Origin: an uncultured Verrucomicrobiota bacterium
Lineage (GTDB): Bacteria > Verrucomicrobiota > Verrucomicrobiia > Limisphaerales > UBA9464
DNA length: 11,552 bases
Direction of reading: 5' to 3'
Assembly: GCA_903925515.1 (NCBI GenBank)
Contig: CAIYFP010000212.1
Coordinates: forward strand, 1 to 11,552
Part shown: positions 6,762 to 11,552 of the stretch, one piece after another
How positions within the stretch are numbered: the stretch's first letter is position 1
How the letters are laid out: every line of letters starts with the position of its first letter
Translations under genes and position numbers: made by a program
The notes under the pieces: generated by a model
The model's database searches: none
What the model was told of the DNA's origin: nothing
What the model saw: only the letters and a program-made list of their open reading frames with translations

Positions 6762-7982
6762 ATGAGGCGGCGAGCGGCGATGGGGGCGTTCCTTGGGTGG
6801 ATGGCGGGAGGCGTCGCGTGCGCCTTGGCCGCGAGGGCGGCGGGCGTGTGGGTGGATGCCGGTGCCCATGGGCGCAAGGGGACGCCGGTGTCGTTCGTGG
6901 CACCGGGGGCGGGCGAATGGGAATTGGTGGCGGCCACGGGCGAGGCATGGCCCGTGCAGGTGGACGCGGACGGGATGGGTTGGTTCGTGTTGCCACGGCT
7001 GGAGGCCGGGAGGACTGCGAGGCTGGAACTGAGGCGGGCAAGGAAGACGGAGGCGGGTGGCCATGGGGTTCGGGTGGTCCATGGGCCGGGAGAGGCCCGG
7101 GTGGAGGTGGGGGAACGGCCGGTGTTCACGTATCGGACGACGCCGACGGACTTGCCGCCGGGGCGGGCGGACCTCTCGCCGGTGTTTCGGCGTGGAGGCT
7201 ACATCCATCCTGTTTGGACGCCGTCGGGGCGGGTGGTGACGGACGACTATCCGGCGAACCACCGGCATCACCATGGCATTTGGTTCGCGTGGACGCGGGT
7301 GGACTTCGAGGGGCGGAAGACGGACTTCTGGAACATGGGGGACCGGAAGGGGACGGTGGAGTTCGTGGCGCTGGACGAGTCGTGGGGCGGGCCGGTGCAC
7401 GGGGGATTCCGGTCACGGCATCGGCAGGTGGACCTGACGTCTGGGACGCGGCGGGTGGCGATGGAGGAGACGTGGATGGTCCGGGCCTTCGACGTGGGGG
7501 CGGGGCATGGGTTGTTTGAGTTGGTGGTGACGAACACGTGCGCGGGAGGGGTGCCGGTCTCGTTGCCGCGGTACCGGTACGGGGGGATCGGGGTGCGCGG
7601 GCATGCGCGTTGGAACGACGCGGGGCAGATGAGTTTCCTGAACAGCGAGGGGACGACGGACCGGTCGAAGGGGGACCACGCGGCGACGGTGGGGAGGTGG
7701 GCGTTGATGCACGGGCCGTTGGAGGACGGCAAGGCTGGGGGGATTGCGGTGCTCGGGCACCCGGGGAACGTGCATGCGCCTCAGCCGCAGCGGATTCATC
7801 CGACGGAGCCGTTCCTGTGCCTTGCGCCGCAGCAGGCCGGGGACATGGAGCTGGTGCCGGGGCGGCCGTTGGTTTCGAGGTATCGGTTCGTGACGTTCGA
7901 CGGGGTGCCGGACGCGGCGTGGGTGGAGCGGTTGTGGCGGGACTACGCGGAGCCGCCGGTGGTCAGGGTGACGGAGCGGTGA
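6762..7982 (+). CDS. Secreted DUF6807 (PmoA-like) family protein
   Basis: This 406-residue protein of the DUF6807 family (often annotated 'PmoA family') is common in Planctomycetes, Verrucomicrobia and Bacteroidetes, usually near carbohydrate-related genes. Its biochemical role is not settled. The start ATG at 6762 gives an RRR n-region and a hydrophobic Ala/Gly-rich core, consistent with a signal peptide cut near residues 24-28; Met7 (6780) is an alternative. The family core is clear: RRGGYIHPVWTPSGRVVTDDYP, then a His cluster at 167-171 (HRHHH) in NHRHHHGIWFAW, then DFWNMGDRKGTVE. Near the C-terminus are HPTEPFLCLAPQQAGDMEL and a YRFVTFDG strand. The His cluster looks like a metal or active-site patch, but that is inference. 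It lies 6 bases after bioB and ends 9 bases from the stop of the opposing lipoprotein gene, with no terminator hairpin visible between them. Confidence 0.88.
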   Translation: MRRRAAMGAFLGWMAGGVACALAARAAGVWVDAGAHGRKGTPVSFVAPGAGEWELVAATGEAWPVQVDADGMGWFVLPRLEAGRTARLELRRARKTEAGGHGVRVVHGPGEARVEVGERPVFTYRTTPTDLPPGRADLSPVFRRGGYIHPVWTPSGRVVTDDYPANHRHHHGIWFAWTRVDFEGRKTDFWNMGDRKGTVEFVALDESWGGPVHGGFRSRHRQVDLTSGTRRVAMEETWMVRAFDVGAGHGLFELVVTNTCAGGVPVSLPRYRYGGIGVRGHARWNDAGQMSFLNSEGTTDRSKGDHAATVGRWALMHGPLEDGKAGGIAVLGHPGNVHAPQPQRIHPTEPFLCLAPQQAGDMELVPGRPLVSRYRFVTFDGVPDAAWVERLWRDYAEPPVVRVTER

Positions 7983-7991
7983 CGGCGGAGT

Positions 7992-8333
7992 TCAGGGGGC
8001 GGGGTCTTGGAGGGAGACGACGCCGTTGGAGCGGATGACGAGGCCGACGCGGTAGAAGGAGCTGTCCTCGAGATAGCCGAGGCTTCCGGAGTCGAAGGGG
8101 CGGCCGGAGTGGAAGGCGAGGCGGATCGGGGATGCGGAGGCGGGGCGGATGTTGAAGGAGGCGCTGGCCCCGTGGGCGAGGCTTGGGAGGGTGTGGCTGA
8201 AGCCGTTGCCGGAGAGGACGAGGTTGCTGACGGAGGTGCCGGACTGGTTGGAGACGAAGACGACGGGGCCCCGGCGGCATCCGGGCGCGGCGGCGAGGGC
8301 GAGTGCGAGGAGGAGGCGCGGGGGGAAGTGCAT
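7992..8333 (-). CDS. Small putative lipoprotein, function unknown
   Basis: The 113-residue product starts at the ATG at 8331-8333. Its N-terminus is Arg6, then the LLLALALAAAPGC core, ending in a lipobox-like APGC with Cys19 as the likely lipidated residue. The mature part (about 94 residues) is rich in Ser, Gly and Val and alternates like a small beta-sandwich, with patterns such as VVFVSNQSGTSVSNLVLSGNG, then GYLEDSSFYRVGLVI. I do not recognise a named family. The frame runs open far upstream, but that part overlaps the pseudopilin gene and is low-complexity. It follows the pseudopilin gene by 34 bases that contain a short tandem repeat. Codons end mainly in C, as in the other minus-strand genes, which supports a real gene. 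No Shine-Dalgarno is visible. Confidence 0.65.
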   Translation of the reverse strand: MHFPPRLLLALALAAAPGCRRGPVVFVSNQSGTSVSNLVLSGNGFSHTLPSLAHGASASFNIRPASASPIRLAFHSGRPFDSGSLGYLEDSSFYRVGLVIRSNGVVSLQDPAP

Positions 8334-8340
8334 GAGGTGC

Positions 8341-8368
8341 GGGGAGCGGGGAGCGGGGAGCGGGGGGC
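8341..8368. repeat. Short tandem repeat of a GGGGAGC heptamer
   Basis: Three exact copies of GGGGAGC (8341-8347, 8348-8354, 8355-8361) are followed by a degenerate fourth, GGGGGGC (8362-8368). The array fills the gap between the pseudopilin stop and the lipoprotein start, and its last base overlaps the pseudopilin stop codon. On the minus strand it reads as C-rich GCTCCCC units, so it gives no ribosome-binding site to the lipoprotein gene. It may simply be slippage in G-rich sequence. Confidence 0.7.
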
Positions 8369-9102
8369 TATTGCTTGAAGGTCTTGCCGGTGAGGTCGTC
8401 GTCGTCCCAGCCGCGGCGGGAGTGGAAGGACCACCAGTCGTATTCGTCCTTTTGGCGTTTCTCGGAGCCGGCGTGGTTGTCGGCGAAGACGAGGTTGAGC
8501 TTGGTGCCATGGGCGGACTTGTCCCAGTTCCAGTAGGGGATTTCCCAGAGGAGGACGGCGCGGGAGGGGCTGGCGACGTCGGCGTCCTTGCGGCCGGAGA
8601 CGGGGCGCTTGGTCTCGTAGCCGCCGTCCTTGCGGAGGTAGATGTGGTTCCAGATGTAGGTGACGTGGTCGTTGTCGCGGAGGAAGTTGTTGAGCATGCC
8701 GATGGCGGGGTCCTTGGCCTTGAGGCCGGAGGGGCAGGAGAAGATGCCGGGCTTGGGCATGGAGGCGACGCGGCCGGAGTAGTTGGTGGGCTTGTTGGAG
8801 TTTCGGACGAGATACTTCTCGAGGATCTCGGGGAGCCAGACGTTGTCGGGGCGGAGGGCGTTGTCGCCGCCCCAGGCGCGGCCCCAGTTGCGGACGAGGG
8901 GGAAGCGGTCGGAGAAGTCACCGGAGTAGAGTCCGACGGCGAGGCCGATCTGTTTTTGGCTGTTGAGGCAGTAGGTTTCGTGGGCCTTGGCCTTGGCCTT
9001 GCCCAGGGCGGGGAGGAGCATGCCTGCGAGGATGGCGATGATGGCGATCACGACGAGGAGCTCGATGAGCGTGAACGCGCCATGGCGGACGGGGGATCGC
9101 AT
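8368..9102 (-). CDS. Pseudopilin-like protein with type IV prepilin N-terminus
   Basis: The product is about 244 residues. A short basic leader (MRSPVRHGA) precedes FTLIELLVVIAIIAILAG and a LPALGKAKAKA helix, which is a class III prepilin signal cut by PilD-type peptidase, with the Glu5 equivalent present. The residue before FTLIE is Ala rather than Gly, as is common in Verrucomicrobia and Lentisphaerae, where these proteins are hugely expanded. The globular part has paired Cys (YCLNSQ, FSCPSG) and a C-terminal LVFADNHAG stretch like the ADGH motif of that expanded family (DUF1559-like). It ends in a charged and aromatic tail. I chose the ATG at 9100-9102. A TTG at 9136-9138, overlapping the dus stop, would add 12 residues and couple translation to dus. 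No secretion or pilus-assembly genes are adjacent, so it may be a cell-surface protein rather than part of a pilus. Confidence 0.85.
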   Translation of the reverse strand: MRSPVRHGAFTLIELLVVIAIIAILAGMLLPALGKAKAKAHETYCLNSQKQIGLAVGLYSGDFSDRFPLVRNWGRAWGGDNALRPDNVWLPEILEKYLVRNSNKPTNYSGRVASMPKPGIFSCPSGLKAKDPAIGMLNNFLRDNDHVTYIWNHIYLRKDGGYETKRPVSGRKDADVASPSRAVLLWEIPYWNWDKSAHGTKLNLVFADNHAGSEKRQKDEYDWWSFHSRRGWDDDDLTGKTFKQ

Positions 9103-9134
9103 GCGTCGTTGGTGCCCCGGGGGACGGGTGGTTT

Positions 9135-10190
9135 TCAAGGTTCAATTTGGGGCTGGGCCGTCGGGGCGGGAACAAGATGCATGGGACGGTCGTGGTCCAT
9201 GAACTCGCGGCAGACGGAGAAGAAGTCGGCACGGGACTGGGCGCGTCGGATTTGGTGGAGGAAGGGGGCGGGGGGTTCCATGCCCTCGCCGACGAAGTTC
9301 ATGTACTTCTTGAGCTTCTCGACCTGGAGGCGCTCGCGGAAGCCATGGTGGGGCGCGGTTTCCTCGAAGAGCGAGGTGACGTAGGCGAGGACGTCGCGGC
9401 CCGTGGGCAGGCGCGGCGTGCGGCCCGCGTGGGCGTCGCGGATCTGGTCGAAGAGCCACGGGTTGCGGATGCAGCCGCGGCCGATCATGAGGCCACGAGC
9501 GCCGGTGAGGCGTAGGACATGGAGCGCGTGGGAAGGGGAGGAGACATTGCCGTTGGCGAGGACGGGGCAGGGCATGTGCTGGACGGCCATGCGAATGAGG
9601 TCATGGCGGACCTCGGAGCGGTACATGTCGGCGACGGAGCGGCCATGGACGGTGAGGAGGTCGATGGGGTGGCGGGCGAAGAGGGAGAGGAGGCTTTCCC
9701 ATCCGGAGGCGTCGGCGAACCCGACACGAGTCTTGACGGTGAAGGGGACGAGGTGGATGGCATCGCGGAGGGCGCCAAGGATGGCGTCGATGCGTGCGGG
9801 TTCGCGGAGGAGTCCGCCGCCGGCGCACTTGCGGTACACGACGGGCGCGGGGCAGCCGAGGTTGAGGTCGATGGCGGCGACCGGGAGTTGCTGGAGCTCG
9901 CGGGCGGCGGCGGCGAGTGCGACGGGGTCGTTGCCGATGAGCTGAGCGACGGCGGGTCGGCCGGTGGGGTTGAGGGAGAGGGCCTGGACGACGGAGCTTT
10001 CGAGGGAGCTGGTGGCATGGACGCGGGTGTACTCGGTCCAGTAGATGTCGGGGCCGCCATGCCTTGCGAGGATGCGCCAGAAGGGCAGGTCCGTGATGTC
10101 CTGCATGGGCGCGAGCGCGAGTGCTGGGAGCGGGCAGGCGAGGACGTGTTGGAGGGACGGGGCCTTGGGTGGGGTGGCCGTGGCGGGCAT
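9135..10190 (-). CDS. dus: tRNA-dihydrouridine synthase (Dus family)
   Basis: This FMN-dependent enzyme reduces uridine to dihydrouridine in the D-loop of tRNAs. The 351-residue product starts at the ATG at 10188-10190, seven bases after the stop of the restored glnD frame. The TIM barrel opens with LALAPMQDITDLPFW (about 24-38). The active-site motif is DLNLGCPAPVVYRK, with the catalytic Cys113. KTRVGF, LTVHGRS, NGNVSSPSHA and the phosphate-binding GLMIGRGCIRNPWLF follow in the expected order. The C-terminal helical domain contains EKLKKYMNFVGEG. Length and motifs are normal, so it should be functional. I cannot say whether it is DusA, B or C type. As the sequence reads, the glnD frame upstream enters this gene without a stop, so a GlnD-Dus fusion frame also exists (see the frameshift entry). 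No Shine-Dalgarno precedes the ATG. Confidence 0.92.
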   Translation of the reverse strand: MPATATPPKAPSLQHVLACPLPALALAPMQDITDLPFWRILARHGGPDIYWTEYTRVHATSSLESSVVQALSLNPTGRPAVAQLIGNDPVALAAAARELQQLPVAAIDLNLGCPAPVVYRKCAGGGLLREPARIDAILGALRDAIHLVPFTVKTRVGFADASGWESLLSLFARHPIDLLTVHGRSVADMYRSEVRHDLIRMAVQHMPCPVLANGNVSSPSHALHVLRLTGARGLMIGRGCIRNPWLFDQIRDAHAGRTPRLPTGRDVLAYVTSLFEETAPHHGFRERLQVEKLKKYMNFVGEGMEPPAPFLHQIRRAQSRADFFSVCREFMDHDRPMHLVPAPTAQPQIEP

Positions 10191-10197
10191 GGGCGGG

Positions 10198-11552
10198 CTA
10201 GGAGGCCAGGACGGCATGGAGGGCGGCCTTGACGGCGTGGATGCGGCCGGGGTCCGTGATCCTCGATCGTGGGTGTCGGTGACGTAGAACGTGTCGAGAG
10301 CGGCGCCCTTCTCGGTGAGGACGCGAGCGAAGAGGATGGACAGGCCGAGCTCGTAGAGGGTGCGGGAGACGGCGTGAAGGAGCCCCGTGCGGTCCTCGGC
10401 CTCAAGGTCCACGACGGTGGCCTTGTCGGAGACGTCGTTGGAGACGGTGACGCGGGGGGGGATGCGGTCGCCCTCGATGTGGTGGAGCGGCTGGGAGCGA
10501 GGGGCGTGGGCGACGAGGCGCGGGAGGTCGGCGCGGCCGGTGAGGACCTGGAGGAGGATCTTCTCGAAGCGCGAGCGTGGGTCGGGTCCGGGGAGGGCGC
10601 CGGAGACGGTCTCGGCGACGTAGAAGGTGTCGAGGACGATGCCGTCGGCGCGGGTAAAGACCTGGGCGCCGAAGATGTTGAGGCCGGCGGCGGTGAGGGA
10701 GCCTGCGATCTTGGAGAAGAGGCCGGAGCGGTCCCAGGTGCAGACATGGACGGCGGAGTAGCCGCGGTCGGGGTGGTCCTGCCATGCCACGACGGGCTCG
10801 AGGGAACGTTCGTCCTGGGTGAGCTGGAGGTGCATGAACTGGTGGGCGAGGGAGAGGTCGCGTGCGATGTCGCGGACGCCGTGGATCTGGAAGTAGCGCG
10901 GGGGGAGGCCGTCGAAGTGGGCCTCGATCTCGTCCGGGGCGAAGGTTTTTGGGAGGGCGGCCCTGACGTCGTCGCGGAGCCTCCCGAGTGCGGCCTGGCG
11001 CGCCTGGACAAACTCGGGCTGGCCCGTGAGGACGGCCATGGCGCGGTGATGGAGGGTCCAGAGGAGGGCGTCCTTGAAGCCGGTCCAGAGGGTGTCGGAG
11101 GTGCCCATGGAGTCCGCGAAGGTATGGAGCGTGAGGATGGAGAGGTTCTCCGGGGACTCGACCTCGCGTGCAAAGGCGGCGATGACGGCGGGGTCGTCGA
11201 GGTCGCGGCGCTGGGAGACTTGGACCATGAGGAGGTGGAGCTCGATGGTGCGCCGGAAGGTGTGGGCGGCGGCGGCGTCGAGCTTGAGGCGGCGCGAGAC
11301 GGACTCGGCGAGGCGACCGCCAACGATCTCGTGGCGGCCGAGGTCGAGGGCCTTGCCGGCGTCGTGGAGGAGGAGGGCGAGGTGAAGGACGAAGGGACGT
11401 TCGAGGGAGCGGAGGAGGTGCGTGTATTGGGACTGGGGCGGGGACTTGGCGTCCCAGACGGCGTCGAGCTTCTTGAAGCAGTTGAGGGTGTGCTCGTCCA
11501 CGGCGTACTGGTGGTAGAACTCGTGCTGGACGAGGTTGGTGAGGCGGCCGAA
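10198..11552 (-). CDS. glnD: GlnD, PII uridylyltransferase/uridylyl-removing enzyme (3' part, frameshifted)
   Basis: GlnD senses glutamine and adds UMP to, or removes it from, the PII protein to control nitrogen assimilation. Only the C-terminal half lies in the window; the frame is open past the right edge, where the nucleotidyltransferase domain would be. Visible in order are the HD hydrolase region (YHQYAVDEHT, then LLLHDAGKALDLGRHEIVGG), the helical middle, and the first ACT domain (about 10790-10622, VHVCTWDRSGLFSKIAGSL). The second ACT domain (about 10420-10260, VDLEAEDRTGLLHAVSRTL, then LDTFYVTDTHDR) follows. Right after HDR the homologous tail, ITDPGRIHAVKAALHAVLAS plus TAG (10200-10198), continues in a different frame, so one base appears to be missing near 10260-10266. 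The listed coordinates cover both frames. If the shift is real, GlnD loses the end of ACT2 and runs on into Dus. Family assignment is firm; the working state is uncertain. Confidence 0.85.
10258..10268 (-). other. Frameshift site in glnD
   Basis: On the minus strand the glnD frame reads GAT CGA GGA TCA CGG (D R G S R). The conserved C-terminus resumes as ATC ACG GAC CCC (I T D P) from base 10260, in the frame one base back. Adding one base near the GG (for example restoring a GGG run: CGA GGG ATC) gives DRGITDPGR and the normal tail. No classical slippery heptamer is visible, so programmed -1 frameshifting is less likely than a one-base deletion or a sequencing error in a G-run. Confidence 0.75.

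Noticed and set aside
8149..9384. A 411-residue plus-strand open frame opposite the pseudopilin gene
   Set aside because: It is Gly/Val/Glu/Asp low-complexity and antisense to a protein with an unmistakable prepilin N-terminus.
9485..11323. A 612-residue Ser/Pro-rich frame on the minus strand over glnD and dus
   Set aside because: It is a shadow with no motifs, whereas the HD, ACT and Dus motifs lie in the other frames.
9135..11501. A natural bifunctional GlnD-Dus enzyme
   Set aside because: The normal GlnD tail and stop are preserved one frame away and dus has its own ATG seven bases later, so a frameshift explains the joined frame better. It is kept as a finding, not as a gene call.

Overview
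The window is very GC-rich (roughly 70%) bacterial chromosome. It most likely comes from a Verrucomicrobiota (PVC-group) bacterium. The grounds are a pseudopilin-like protein whose N-terminus (AFTLIELLVV followed by an ILAGMLLPAL-type helix) is the form very common in that phylum, a secreted DUF6807 (PmoA-like) protein, and stand-alone bioB and glnD genes of Gram-negative type. The taxonomic call is an inference. I saw no rRNA, tRNA, CRISPR array, insertion sequence or phage gene.

Layout. Positions 1-272 (+) hold the C-terminal end of an unrecognised gene. It converges, with a 16-base gap, on a three-gene minus-strand cluster (5390 down to 289). That cluster encodes an ABC-exporter-like membrane protein, a HlyD-type periplasmic adaptor and a TolC-type outer-membrane channel, with 3-5 bases between genes. 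A divergent intergenic region (about 5391-5690) with a hairpin and a candidate promoter separates it from a plus-strand pair: bioB (5691-6755) and a secreted DUF6807 protein (6762-7982). The DUF6807 gene meets, with only 9 bases between stops, a second minus-strand series: glnD (3' part only, running off the right edge), a tRNA-dihydrouridine synthase gene (dus), a pseudopilin-like gene and a small lipoprotein gene.

How the genes work together. The left cluster has the architecture of a type I secretion or tripartite efflux machine spanning both membranes, and the three genes are packed for coupled translation. Its ABC subunit has an intact reading frame but a wrecked ATP-binding domain. The Walker A lysine, Q-loop glutamine, LSGGQ signature and H-loop histidine are all replaced, and only the Walker B Asp-Glu survives. 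The protein also has a degenerate peptidase-like N-terminal region and a histidine-rich linker. A complete three-component export system built round an apparent pseudo-ATPase is the most interesting thing in the window.

A second oddity is a one-base frameshift near the 3' end of glnD. The canonical GlnD tail and its stop lie in another frame, while the original frame runs without a stop into dus, giving a GlnD-Dus fusion frame as read. At genome scale, the plus strand is G-rich regardless of gene direction. Plus-strand genes therefore use G-ending codons and minus-strand genes C-ending codons, and the palindrome CCATGG is strongly over-represented.
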